DNA from: Dokdonella fugitiva
GTDB lineage: Bacteria; Pseudomonadota; Gammaproteobacteria; Xanthomonadales; Rhodanobacteraceae
Direction: 5' to 3'
NCBI RefSeq assembly: GCF_014138265.1
Contig: NZ_JACGXL010000002.1
Coordinates: 847,640 to 911,639, forward strand
DNA length: 64,000 bases
The position numbers were made by a program, and so were the translations under genes. The notes below the pieces were generated by a model. The model made no database searches and was not told where the DNA came from. It was given only the letters and a program-made list of their open reading frames with translations. This document shows, in pieces, positions 1-8,234 of this stretch; position 1 is the first letter of the stretch, and each line of letters opens with the position of its first letter.

Positions 1-1847
1 CCCTGTCGCGCCTGCTCGTCCTGCCCCTGCTGCTGCTCGCGGTCGATGCCGCGGCGGCCGATCCGCACAGCTATGCGAACACCGATGCGGTGACCGTGCG
101 CGCGGTCGCGCTCGACCTCGACGTCGATTTCGACAAGCGCGAGCTCGCGGGCACCGTCGAGCTGCAGCTCGACTGGCACGATCCGGCCGCGCGCACGCTC
201 GTGCTCGACACGCGCGACCTGACCATCGACGGCGTCGAGGCGCAGGCGGCCGGTAGTCCGGCGCGCGTGCTCGGTTTCGCCCTCGACCAGCGCGACGCGA
301 TCCGCGGCTCGGCGCTGCGCATCCGCCTCGAGCAGCCGGCCGCGAGCGTGCGCATCCGGTACCGCAGTGCGCCGCAGGCGTCGGGCCTGCAGTGGATGAC
401 GCCGGCGCAGACCGCAGGCAAGCAGCATCCGTTCATGTTCTCGCAGTCCGAATCGATCCATGCGCGCAGCTGGGTGCCGCTGCAGGACACGCCGTCGGTG
501 CGCTTCACCTACACCGCGCACGTGCGCGCGCCGAAGGCGCTGCGCGTGGTCATGAGCGCGGACAACGACGTCAAGCACGCGCTCGACGGCGACTTCCGCT
601 TCACGATGGACAAGCCGATCCCGTCGTACCTGCTCGCGATCGCGGTCGGCGACATCGCGGTGCGCGAGACGGGTCCGCGCAGCGCGGTCTACGCCGAGCC
701 GTCGGTGGTCGATGCGGCGGCGAAGGAATTCGCCGACACCGAGAAGATGATCGAGACGACCGAAAAGCTGTACGGCCCGTACCGCTGGGGCCGCTACGAC
801 ATCCTCGTGCTGCCACCGAGCTTCCCGTTCGGCGGCATGGAGAACCCGCGCCTCACGTTCGCGACGCCGACGGTGCTCGTCGGCGACAAGAGCCTCGTCT
901 CGCTCGTCGCGCACGAACTCGCCCACTCGTGGTCCGGCAACCTCGTCACCAACGCGGCGTGGAAGCACATGTGGCTCAACGAGGGCTTCACGACCTACGT
1001 CGAGAACCGCATCGTCGAAGCCGTCTACGGCAAGGCGCAGGCCGACGAGGAATTCATCCTTGCCGCCGACGAACTGCGCGGCGAGATCGCCGAGATGCCG
1101 AAGCCGGACCAGCGCCTCGTGCCCGACTTCGACGCGCGCGATGCCGACGACGCCGGCTCCGACTTCGCCTACACCAAGGGCGCGTGGCTGCTGCGCACGC
1201 TCGAGGCGAAGTTCGGCCGCGACGCGTTCGATGCGTACCTGCGCGGCTACTTCGACCACTTCGCGTTCCAGAGCATCACCACCGAACAGATGCTCGCCTA
1301 CCTCGAGCCGAACCTGCTCGCGAAGTACCCGGGCAAGATGAGCCTCGCCGAGGTCAAGGCGTGGATCGAGCAGCCGGGCATCCCGGCCGACGCGACGGTG
1401 CCGACGTCGGAGCGTTTCGCCTCGATCGCCAGGCAGCGCGGCGAATGGCTCGCCGGCACGCGCAAGGCGGCCGATCTCGACGCGAAGGGCTGGAACACGC
1501 AGGAATGGATGTACTTCCTCGACGGCCTGCCGAAGCCGCTGAAGACGGCGCAGCTCGCCGAGTTCGACGCGGCCTGGCACCTCACCGGCGCGGCGAACGC
1601 GGAGATCGCGCGGCGCTGGTACCTCGCCGCGATCCGCGCCGACTACCGCCCCGCGCGCGACCAGATGGCCGCGTACATGTCGCGCATCGGCCGGCGTTAC
1701 CTGGTCCTGCCGCTGTACGAGGAACTCGCGAAGACGCCGGATGGCCTCGCGTTCGCGCGCGGCGTCTACGCGAAGGCGAAGCCGGGCTACCACCCGCTCA
1801 CGCAGGCGGGTATCGAGAAGGCACTCGCGAAAAGGCAGAAGCGCTGA
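1..1847 (+). CDS. M1 family zinc aminopeptidase, 5'-truncated
   Basis: Zinc-dependent aminopeptidase that removes N-terminal residues from peptides, probably in the periplasm. The frame is open from base 3 and encodes a hydrophobic Leu-rich stretch ending near AAAADPHSY, the tail of a signal peptide, so the true start lies upstream of the window and the GTG at 90 is not the start. Visible family marks are the substrate-binding GGMEN motif near 832, the zinc site HELAH at about 912, and the downstream glutamate in WLNEGFTTYVEN. The layout resembles the leukotriene-A4-hydrolase/aminopeptidase B branch of M1. The C-terminal helical region ends at the TGA at 1845. Family assignment is firm; substrate preference cannot be read from the sequence. 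Confidence 0.93.
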   Translation, partial: LSRLLVLPLLLLAVDAAAADPHSYANTDAVTVRAVALDLDVDFDKRELAGTVELQLDWHDPAARTLVLDTRDLTIDGVEAQAAGSPARVLGFALDQRDAIRGSALRIRLEQPAASVRIRYRSAPQASGLQWMTPAQTAGKQHPFMFSQSESIHARSWVPLQDTPSVRFTYTAHVRAPKALRVVMSADNDVKHALDGDFRFTMDKPIPSYLLAIAVGDIAVRETGPRSAVYAEPSVVDAAAKEFADTEKMIETTEKLYGPYRWGRYDILVLPPSFPFGGMENPRLTFATPTVLVGDKSLVSLVAHELAHSWSGNLVTNAAWKHMWLNEGFTTYVENRIVEAVYGKAQADEEFILAADELRGEIAEMPKPDQRLVPDFDARDADDAGSDFAYTKGAWLLRTLEAKFGRDAFDAYLRGYFDHFAFQSITTEQMLAYLEPNLLAKYPGKMSLAEVKAWIEQPGIPADATVPTSERFASIARQRGEWLAGTRKAADLDAKGWNTQEWMYFLDGLPKPLKTAQLAEFDAAWHLTGAANAEIARRWYLAAIRADYRPARDQMAAYMSRIGRRYLVLPLYEELAKTPDGLAFARGVYAKAKPGYHPLTQAGIEKALAKRQKR

Positions 1848-1865
1848 CGTGCTTCCCGGCTCGGT

Positions 1866-2618
1866 TCAGCCCGCCTCGAGCGAACCGAGTTCGCGTTTCG
1901 CCGCATCGAGCCATTCGCGCTCCTTGCGGCGGTAGTAGCGCGGCGCGAGACGCGCGCGCTTGAGCATGTCTTGCAGGACCGTGCGCGCCTCGGCGACGCG
2001 TGCGCGCCGGCGCAGCAGGTTCGCGTAGCGGTAGCGCGCCTGCTCGCCCGGGTAGCTGCGCGCGAGCACTTCGTACTCGGCGAGCGCGGCGTCGTGCTCG
2101 CCGAGTTCCTCCAGACAGCGCGCGTAGAGCAGGTGGCCGTCGGTCGAACGGAAGCCCGGGTTGGCCCGCATCAGTGCATCGAGCGTGGTGCGCGCGGCGG
2201 CGAAGTCGCCATTGCCGGCCTGCGCCTCGGCGAGGCCGAGCATGAACAGCGGCTCGGCCGCGTACATGCCCTTGAGGATCGATTCGTACAGCTCGGCGGC
2301 GTTGCGGTAGTCGCGCAGGCGCAGGCATTCCTCGGCGAGCGCGCGGCGGTTGTCGGTCGTGTCGGCGAGTTCGAGGCGCTCGCGGATCGCGCGGCGCCGA
2401 CGCTCCGGGTCGATCTTCTCGAGTACGTGCCGGGCCGCGGTGCGGCCGCGCGGGTCGTTGCGCAGGTCCGGCAGCACGGCGACGAACACGTACACGGCCA
2501 CCGCGGGGTAGGAGCCGATCAGCAGCAGCCAGATCCAGTACAGCGGCCGGCCGCTGCGCACGACGTGGATGGCGCAGAGGATCGTCAGCGCGAACGAGGC
2601 GAGCAGGAGCAGCGGCAT
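1866..2618 (-). CDS. TPR protein with two N-terminal membrane segments
   Basis: A 250-residue protein of unknown specific role. Residues 1-20 and about 27-50 are hydrophobic membrane helices and resemble the PLDc_N-type N-terminal hairpin. Residues about 90-230 form tetratricopeptide-like helical pairs (for example LFMLGLAEAQAGNGDFAAAR and LLYARCLEELGEHDAALAEY), a scaffold for protein contacts. I chose the ATG at 2618 because it begins directly with the membrane helix; the frame remains open upstream to 2720 but that extension is Arg-rich and unlike protein. It converges on the M1 peptidase with an 18-base gap. Function unknown; the TPR fold is likely. Confidence 0.75.
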   Translation of the reverse strand: MPLLLLASFALTILCAIHVVRSGRPLYWIWLLLIGSYPAVAVYVFVAVLPDLRNDPRGRTAARHVLEKIDPERRRRAIRERLELADTTDNRRALAEECLRLRDYRNAAELYESILKGMYAAEPLFMLGLAEAQAGNGDFAAARTTLDALMRANPGFRSTDGHLLYARCLEELGEHDAALAEYEVLARSYPGEQARYRYANLLRRRARVAEARTVLQDMLKRARLAPRYYRRKEREWLDAAKRELGSLEAG

Positions 2619-2639
2619 GGCGGCACGCGCGAGTCGAAG

Positions 2640-2822
2640 GACGCGCGCATCCTGCGCATTCCGCCGCGGCCATGCAAGCCGATGCGGGGTGTCGCAGGAT
2701 CTGCGACGGCGCCCGCGCAACCTTGGCGCCGCAGTGGATGCCGTCTTTCGCCCCAGGGACGGGGCGATCCCCTCCTAGGCAAGCCTTGACCCACGCCGTC
2801 GTCAGCGGCGTGGGTTTTTTTT
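2640..2822 (+). ncRNA. Candidate structured small RNA ending in a terminator
   Basis: There is no protein-coding frame of interest between the TPR gene and the VNG-repeat gene, but the plus strand carries four consecutive stem-loops: GTCGCAG/CTGCGAC (2691-2707), GGCGCC/GGCGCC (2708-2730), TCGCCCC/GGGGCGA (2748-2767) and a terminator hairpin (2790-2814) followed by eight T. No plus-strand gene precedes this terminator closely; the TPR gene on the minus strand intervenes after the M1 peptidase. A dedicated small transcript is therefore the simplest reading. The 5' end is a guess. I do not recognise it as a known RNA family. Confidence 0.45.
2790..2822 (+). terminator. Intrinsic terminator
   Basis: CCCACGCCG (2790-2798), a 7-base loop, then CGGCGTGGG (2806-2814), a perfect 9-bp stem followed by eight T (2815-2822). 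On the opposite strand the hairpin is not followed by T, so it works on the plus strand only. Confidence 0.85.
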
Positions 2823-2829
2823 CCGCGGC

Positions 2830-3486
2830 TTACGGGCTGTCGCCGGAGAAGGCCTGCGCCTTCGCGCCCGTGATCGTGCCGACCTTCGCGGTGTTGCTGA
2901 CGAACAGGTCGACTTCGCGGCGGAATTCGAGCGTGCCTTCGACGATCGCGTGCGGGCCGATCACGATGCGCGGGTTGCGCTGCTTGCCCCACGACCAGCC
3001 GTGCGGCTTGTCGACGAGGATGCCGCCCTCGACGCGCGAGTCGGCGCCGATCTCGATGTCGCCGCTGACCGTCTCGATACCGCCGCCGATGTGCGCGGCG
3101 TCGAGCACGTAGCGGCCGTTGACGTTCGAGGCATGGCCGGCGATCTCGGCGCCCTTGCCGAGGCGCACGCCGCCGTTGACGGTGCCGACCGTGCCGCTGA
3201 CCCGCGCGCCGGCGCCGAGGTCGATGCCGCCGTTGACGGTCTCGAGCGATTCCGCGGTCGCGCGGTCGCCGAGGTCGATGCCGCCGTTGACGGTCGACAC
3301 CTTGGTCGCGCTGCCGCCGCCGTCGACGCGGATCGAGCCGTTGACCGTGCTCAGCGAGCCGGCCTGCTGGTCGCTTTCGATGTGGATGGAGCCGTTCACC
3401 TTGTCGACGTCGACGCCGCGCGCGGAGGCACCGGCGGCGACGAACAGCGAGGCGAGGGCGAGGGACAGCGCGGTCTTGCAGTGCAT
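2830..3486 (-). CDS. Secreted VNG-repeat (polymer-forming/DUF4097-like) protein
   Basis: A 218-residue exported protein. It has an N-terminal signal peptide (hydrophobic LSLALASLFVAAGASA, cleavage probably near residue 22) and then about seven short repeats of 17-20 residues, each centred on TVNGSI, TVNGGI or TVNGGV. This spacing suggests a right-handed beta-helix or stacked beta solenoid, as in DUF4097 and polymer-forming (bactofilin-like) proteins. The C-terminal third (FRREVDLFVSNTAKVGTI) keeps the strand-turn pattern. The ATG at 3486 begins the signal peptide and is preferred over the in-frame extension to 3621. It is divergent from gpmI. The specific role is unknown; an envelope structural role is inference. 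Confidence 0.7.
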   Translation of the reverse strand: MHCKTALSLALASLFVAAGASARGVDVDKVNGSIHIESDQQAGSLSTVNGSIRVDGGGSATKVSTVNGGIDLGDRATAESLETVNGGIDLGAGARVSGTVGTVNGGVRLGKGAEIAGHASNVNGRYVLDAAHIGGGIETVSGDIEIGADSRVEGGILVDKPHGWSWGKQRNPRIVIGPHAIVEGTLEFRREVDLFVSNTAKVGTITGAKAQAFSGDSP

Positions 3487-3607
3487 GGCGGTCTCCAGGG
3501 TCGGTACGGTCGGGTGTTTGGATGCGTCGCCGGTCGGAAAGGTTGAAACGCGTCGCGGGCGGCGTTCCGTTAGCATTGGCGCCTGCCTTCGCCATGGAAT
3601 GTGCCAC

Positions 3608-5134
3608 GTGTCACGACCCAAGCCGATCCTGCTGCTGATCCTCGACGGGTGGGGCTACCGCGCCGAAACCGCGCACAACGCGATCGCCATGGCCGATTGC
3701 CCGAACTGGCGGCGCCTGCTCGCCGAATGCCCGCACACCCTGGTCGACACGCACGGCGAGCACGTCGGCCTGCCGGACGGCCAGATGGGCAATTCGGAAG
3801 TCGGCCACATGAACATCGGTTCGGGGCGGATCGTCTACCAGGACCTTACGCGCATCGACGCGGCGATCGCCGACGGCTCGTTCGGCGCGAACGCGGCACT
3901 GGTCGGCGCCTGCGACGCCGCGCGCCTCGGTGGCGGCACGCTGCACGTGTTCGGCCTGCTGTCGCCCGGCGGCGTGCACAGCCACGAGCGGCACATCTTC
4001 GCGATGCTCGACCTCGCCGCGCGCCGCGGCGTCGCGCGCGTCGCGGTGCACGCGTTCCTCGACGGGCGCGACACGCCTCCGCGCAGCGCCGCACCGAGCA
4101 TCGAGGCGCTCGCGGCGAAGTGCAGCGCGCTCGGCAACACGCGCATCGCGACGGTGAGCGGCCGCTACTACGCGATGGACCGCGATCATCGCTGGGATCG
4201 CGTGCGCCTCGCGTGGAGCGCGATCGCCGAAGCGGTCGCCGAGTACCACGCGATCGACGCCGCGGCCGCACTGCGCGACGCCTACGCGCGCGGCGAGAAC
4301 GACGAGTTCGTCAAGCCGACCGTCGTCGACGGCGGTGCGCGCGTCGCCGACGGCGACGCGATCGTGTTCATGAACTTCCGCGCCGACCGCGCGCGCGAGC
4401 TGTCGCACGCGTTCGTCGACGCCGATTTCGACGGCTTCCCGCGCGTGCACGCGCCGCGCCTGTCGGCGTTCGTGACCCTGACCGAGTACGAGCAGGGGCT
4501 CGCCGCGACCGCGGTCGCGTGGCCGCCGCAATCGATGCGCGACACGCTCGGCGAATACCTCGCCGCGCAGGGCCTGACCCAGTTGCGCATCGCCGAGACG
4601 GAGAAGTACGCGCACGTGACGTTCTTCTTCTCGGGCGGTCGCGAGGAACCGTTCGCGGGCGAGGACCGCATCCTGGTGCCGAGCCCGAAGGTCGCCACCT
4701 ACGACCTGCAGCCGGAGATGAGCTGCCCCGAACTCACCGACCGCCTCGTCGAGGCGATCGGCTCCGGTCGCTACGACTTCATCGCCTGCAACATCGCCAA
4801 TCCCGACATGGTCGGCCACACCGGCGTCGAGGCGGCCGCGATCAAGGCGGCCGAGGCGGTCGACGTCGCGCTCGGCCGGCTCGTCGCGGCGATCCGCGCG
4901 GCCGGCGGCGAGATGCTGGTCAGCGCCGACCATGGCAACCTCGAGCAGATGCTCGACGAGAACGGCGTGCCGCACACGCAGCACACGGTCGGCCCGGTGC
5001 CGCTCGTCTACGTCGGCCGCAAGGCGCGCCTGCATCACGGCGCGCTGCGCGATCTCGCGCCGAGCGTGCTCGCCCTCATGGGCCTGCCGCAGCCGGTCGA
5101 GATGAGCGGGCGCAGCCTCGTCGAATTCGCCTGA
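3608..5134 (+). CDS. gpmI: 2,3-bisphosphoglycerate-independent phosphoglycerate mutase
   Basis: Interconverts 3- and 2-phosphoglycerate in glycolysis and gluconeogenesis using two Mn ions and a phosphoserine intermediate. Landmarks are the N-terminal metal motif LLLILDGWGYR, the catalytic serine in NSEVGHMNIGSGR, FLDGRDTPPRSA, GRYYAMDRDHRWDR, NPDMVGHTG and SADHGNLEQM. The GTG at 3608 gives 508 residues, the normal family length of about 510, and starts three residues before the conserved strand; an ATG at 3599 would add three residues. It is followed without a gap by the EnvC-like gene, a gammaproteobacterial arrangement (gpmI-envC). Confidence 0.96.
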   Translation: MSRPKPILLLILDGWGYRAETAHNAIAMADCPNWRRLLAECPHTLVDTHGEHVGLPDGQMGNSEVGHMNIGSGRIVYQDLTRIDAAIADGSFGANAALVGACDAARLGGGTLHVFGLLSPGGVHSHERHIFAMLDLAARRGVARVAVHAFLDGRDTPPRSAAPSIEALAAKCSALGNTRIATVSGRYYAMDRDHRWDRVRLAWSAIAEAVAEYHAIDAAAALRDAYARGENDEFVKPTVVDGGARVADGDAIVFMNFRADRARELSHAFVDADFDGFPRVHAPRLSAFVTLTEYEQGLAATAVAWPPQSMRDTLGEYLAAQGLTQLRIAETEKYAHVTFFFSGGREEPFAGEDRILVPSPKVATYDLQPEMSCPELTDRLVEAIGSGRYDFIACNIANPDMVGHTGVEAAAIKAAEAVDVALGRLVAAIRAAGGEMLVSADHGNLEQMLDENGVPHTQHTVGPVPLVYVGRKARLHHGALRDLAPSVLALMGLPQPVEMSGRSLVEFA

Positions 5135-6313
5135 GTGGCGCCGCGCCTGAGTCCGTTCCTGCTCGCCGGCGTCGCGGCGGCGCTGCTCGCCGGCGCGGCG
5201 CACGCGCGCGCGGAGGAAGCGCCCGACCCGCAGCGCGCGGCGCAGGAGCAGGAAACGAAGAAGAAGCTCGACGCCGTGCGCGCCGAGCTCAAGGCGCTCG
5301 CCGAGCAGCAGCGCGCGGCCGGCGGTGAACGCGACGATGCCGCGCGCGCGCTGCGCGACAAGGAGCTCGCGCTCGCCGCGGTGGCGAAGGACGTGCGGGC
5401 GCTCGACGCGAAGGTCGCCGCGCAACAGACGCGCCTGGACGAACTCGACGCCGAGAAGGCCGGGCTCGATCGCACGCTCGCGACCCAGCGCGAGGCGCTC
5501 GGCGGCCTGCTGCGCTCGGCCTACGCGCTCGGCCATGGCGAGGAACTCAAGCTGCTGCTGCAACAGGACGACGTCGCCGCGATCTCGCGCGTGCTCGCCT
5601 ACCACCGCTATTTCCAGCGCGCGCAGGTCGAGCAGATCGAACGCCTGCTCGGCGACCTGCGCCGCCTCGCCGACGTGCAGGCGCAGATCCGCGGCGCGAG
5701 CGCCGAACTCGCCGCGTCGCGCGACGCGCGCGCGGCCGAAGGCGCCAAGCTCGACGGCGAGCGCGCGGCGCGCGCCGAACTGCTCGCGCAGCTCGAGGCG
5801 AAGCTGAAGGACCAGGCCGCCCGCCTCGCCGCGCTCGGTCGCAACGAAGCGGAACTCGGCAACCTGCTCGAGCGCCTGCGCGACGTGTTCGCGGACATCC
5901 CCAAGCAGCTCGCCGGGGCCGAGGCGTTCGCGACGCAGCGCGGCCGTCTGGCGTGGCCGCTGCAGGGCAAGGTCGTCACCGCGTTCGGCGCCGCCGACGA
6001 GTCGGGCCGGCGTAGCAGCGGGCTGCTGCTCGCGGCGAAGACCGGCAGTCCCGTGCACGCGATCTCGCACGGGCGGGTCGCGTTCGCCGACTGGCTGCGC
6101 GGCTACGGCCTCATGCTCATCGTCGACCACGGCGACGGCTACCTGAGCCTCTACGGCTGCAACGAGACCCTGCTAAAGGACGTCGGCGACTGGGTCGACG
6201 CCGGCGAGACGATCGCGACCAGCGGCGCGAGCGGTGGGCAGAAGGCGGCCGGGCTCTACTTCGAGCTGCGCGCGAAGGGGCAGGCCGTCGACCCGCGCGG
6301 CTGGCTGCGCTAG
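5135..6313 (+). CDS. envC: EnvC-like murein hydrolase activator (degenerate LytM)
   Basis: Predicted periplasmic activator of septal N-acetylmuramoyl-L-alanine amidases during daughter-cell separation. The GTG start abuts the gpmI stop. Residues 1-27 form a signal peptide; about 30-250 is a long charged coiled coil (Ala/Glu/Lys/Arg-rich); about 265-392 is an M23/LytM domain. The M23 zinc ligands look lost: the first-ligand region reads GLLLAAKTGSP, and the usual HxH/HFEL element reads YFELRAKG. A coiled coil plus an inactive LytM domain is the EnvC pattern rather than that of an active endopeptidase. Its 392 residues fit EnvC. Confidence 0.85.
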   Translation: MAPRLSPFLLAGVAAALLAGAAHARAEEAPDPQRAAQEQETKKKLDAVRAELKALAEQQRAAGGERDDAARALRDKELALAAVAKDVRALDAKVAAQQTRLDELDAEKAGLDRTLATQREALGGLLRSAYALGHGEELKLLLQQDDVAAISRVLAYHRYFQRAQVEQIERLLGDLRRLADVQAQIRGASAELAASRDARAAEGAKLDGERAARAELLAQLEAKLKDQAARLAALGRNEAELGNLLERLRDVFADIPKQLAGAEAFATQRGRLAWPLQGKVVTAFGAADESGRRSSGLLLAAKTGSPVHAISHGRVAFADWLRGYGLMLIVDHGDGYLSLYGCNETLLKDVGDWVDAGETIATSGASGGQKAAGLYFELRAKGQAVDPRGWLR

Positions 6314-6491
6314 CTGAACGTTTCGCGGGATTTGCGGTCCACAGCAACGCGGGCGATGCGTCGCGGGACTACACTGGCTTCCGTGTCGCACGCGCGCCCG
6401 CCGCGGCTTGTGCTCGAACGGTCGCGGCGGCATGTCTTCGTGGTGGAGCGGCCCGCGCGCCGTTCGTCGTTCACCCGTGAGGTCCGACCCG

Positions 6492-7862
6492 ATGTCCAAG
6501 CGTTTGTTGTCCACCTTCCTGTTCCTGTGCGCGTGCGCGTCGGCGTTCGCCGACGAGCCGCCGGCCGACAAGGCGCCCGTCGACGCGAAGGCGCCGATCG
6601 ACGCCAAGACGCCCGCGACGCCGGCGGCGGCCGAGAAGAATGCGCCGCTCGACCTCGCCGACATCCGCGCGTTCACGGCGGTCTACAGCCTCGTCAAGCA
6701 GGCGTACGTCGACGACGTCGACGACCACCGGCTCATGCAGGCGGCGATCCGCGGCCTGCTCGGCGGCCTCGATCCGCACAGCGAATACCTCGGCAAGGAA
6801 CAGATGGAGGACCTGACCGAAGACACCACCGGCAGCTACGCCGGCCTCGGCATCGAAGTCCTGCAGGTCGACGGCAGCCTCAAGGTGATCGCGCCGATCG
6901 ACGATTCGCCGGCGGAGCGCGCCGGCATCAAGGCCGGCGACACGATCGTGCGCATCGACGGCAAGCCGGTGCAGTCGGACGATCTCGACGGTGCGATCGC
7001 GCAGTTGCGCGGCAAACCCGGCTCGCCGATCACGCTCAGCGTGCTGCACGAGAAGCAGACGCTGCCGGTCGACATCCCGCTCAAGCGCGAAGTGATCCGC
7101 GTCGCGAGCGCGAACGGTCGCCTGCTCGAGCCCGGCTACGCGTACCTGCGCATCAGCCAGTTCCAGGCCGAGACCGGTGCGCAACTGCGCAAGCGCATCG
7201 AACGCCTCGCCGCCGAGAACAAGGCGCCGCTGCGCGGCGCGGTGCTCGACCTGCGCAGCAATCCGGGGGGGCTGCTCACCGCGGCGATCGAAGTCGGCGA
7301 CGAGTTCCTGGACGGCGGCGTGATCGTGAGCACGCGCGGTCGCGTCAAGGATTCGGAGATGACGTTCCGCGCGACGCCGGGCGACCTTCTCGCCGGCGCG
7401 CCGATGGTCGTGCTCGTCGACAACGGCACCGCGTCGGCCGCGGAAATCGTCGCGGGCGCATTGAAGGACAACCACCGCGCGCTGCTCATGGGGCGGCGCA
7501 CGTTCGGCAAGGGATCGGTGCAGACCGTTCTCCCGCTCGACGCGGAGCATGCGGTCAAGCTGACCACCGCGCGCTACTACACGCCGAACGACATCTCGAT
7601 CCAGGCCGCAGGCATCCAGCCGGACATCGCGCTCGCCGACCTCGCGCTGAGCCAGCGCGACGCCGAGCCGTCGCCGATCGTCGGCGAACGCGACCTGCGC
7701 AACCACCTCAAGGGCGCGAACGAAGGCAATGCGGTCGAGACGCCGCCGGCCGCGAACCGCGACCTGCAGCAGGACTACGCGCTCAACGAGGCGCTCAATG
7801 CGCTGAAGGCGCTTGCGTTGCGCAGCGTGCATGCATCGCCGAGCCCCGCGGGCAAGGGCTGA
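6492..7862 (+). CDS. S41 carboxy-terminal processing protease (CtpA-like)
   Basis: Exported serine protease of the C-terminal processing family, which trims periplasmic or envelope proteins. Residues 1-22 form a signal peptide (MSKRLLSTFLFLCACASAFA), about 25-50 a Lys/Ala/Pro-rich linker, about 112-195 a PDZ domain (GYAGLGIEV to GKPVQSDDLDGAI) and about 215-395 the S41 core. The catalytic pair is Ser315 in NGTASAAEIV and Lys340 in FGKGSVQT, 25 residues apart as in known CTPs. The ATG at 6492 follows GAGG at about 6479 and starts exactly at the signal peptide. Third gene of the gpmI-envC-ctpA group. Confidence 0.93.
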   Translation: MSKRLLSTFLFLCACASAFADEPPADKAPVDAKAPIDAKTPATPAAAEKNAPLDLADIRAFTAVYSLVKQAYVDDVDDHRLMQAAIRGLLGGLDPHSEYLGKEQMEDLTEDTTGSYAGLGIEVLQVDGSLKVIAPIDDSPAERAGIKAGDTIVRIDGKPVQSDDLDGAIAQLRGKPGSPITLSVLHEKQTLPVDIPLKREVIRVASANGRLLEPGYAYLRISQFQAETGAQLRKRIERLAAENKAPLRGAVLDLRSNPGGLLTAAIEVGDEFLDGGVIVSTRGRVKDSEMTFRATPGDLLAGAPMVVLVDNGTASAAEIVAGALKDNHRALLMGRRTFGKGSVQTVLPLDAEHAVKLTTARYYTPNDISIQAAGIQPDIALADLALSQRDAEPSPIVGERDLRNHLKGANEGNAVETPPAANRDLQQDYALNEALNALKALALRSVHASPSPAGKG

Positions 7863-7870
7863 GTTTCGCG

Positions 7871-8227
7871 GTGGCTGTCGCGACCGGTCCGTATTGCCCT
7901 CATTGCGGTGAGCGTGTGTCGCGTGCATGGCGACACCAGGATCCGTCGCGGGCATGGACGTGCACGCGCTGCGGCGGCAAGGCATGGTTGCGTGCGCCGT
8001 ACGGAATCACGGCGCTCGCCGTACTGACCGGGGTCGCCGTGAACGTCTGGTCCCTCCACTACGCCGCATTGCCCTACGCGGCGCGGCTCGCCACCGTGCT
8101 CGCCGTCGCCGTCGTCCTGTGCGCGGTCGGCGCCTGGATCGCCTGGCGCCATGGAACCATGATCGCCGTCGCCGGGTCTCGCCCGGTCGGAGATTCCACG
8201 GATCCCCCGTCCATCCTCGCCGAGTGA
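7871..8227 (+). CDS. Zinc-ribbon protein with two membrane segments
   Basis: A 118-residue protein of unknown function. Two CxxC knuckles lie in residues 5-45 (CPHC and CTRC, about 29 residues apart), as in a rubredoxin-like zinc ribbon. Two hydrophobic helices follow at about 48-66 and 70-96 (for example LATVLAVAVVLCAVGAWIAW), and a short polar tail ends the protein. The GTG at 7871 is the first start after the S41 protease stop and lies eight bases downstream of it; no strong ribosome-binding site is visible. It ends seven bases before lepB. The ribbon-plus-membrane layout is clear; the role is not. Confidence 0.65.
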   Translation: MAVATGPYCPHCGERVSRAWRHQDPSRAWTCTRCGGKAWLRAPYGITALAVLTGVAVNVWSLHYAALPYAARLATVLAVAVVLCAVGAWIAWRHGTMIAVAGSRPVGDSTDPPSILAE

Positions 8228-8234
8228 GCGAACC

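Noticed and set aside
90-92. GTG at 90 as the start of the M1 aminopeptidase
   Set aside because: The same frame is open to the window edge and encodes a signal-peptide-like stretch just before it, so the gene starts outside the window.
2786-2814. Terminator hairpin at 2790 as the 3' end of the VNG-repeat gene on the minus strand
   Set aside because: On the minus strand the stem is followed by TCAAGG, not T. The T run is only on the plus-strand side.
3611-6130. 839-codon minus-strand open frame opposite gpmI and the EnvC-like gene
   Set aside because: A GC-rich shadow frame. The plus strand encodes two clear families, including all catalytic motifs of GpmI.
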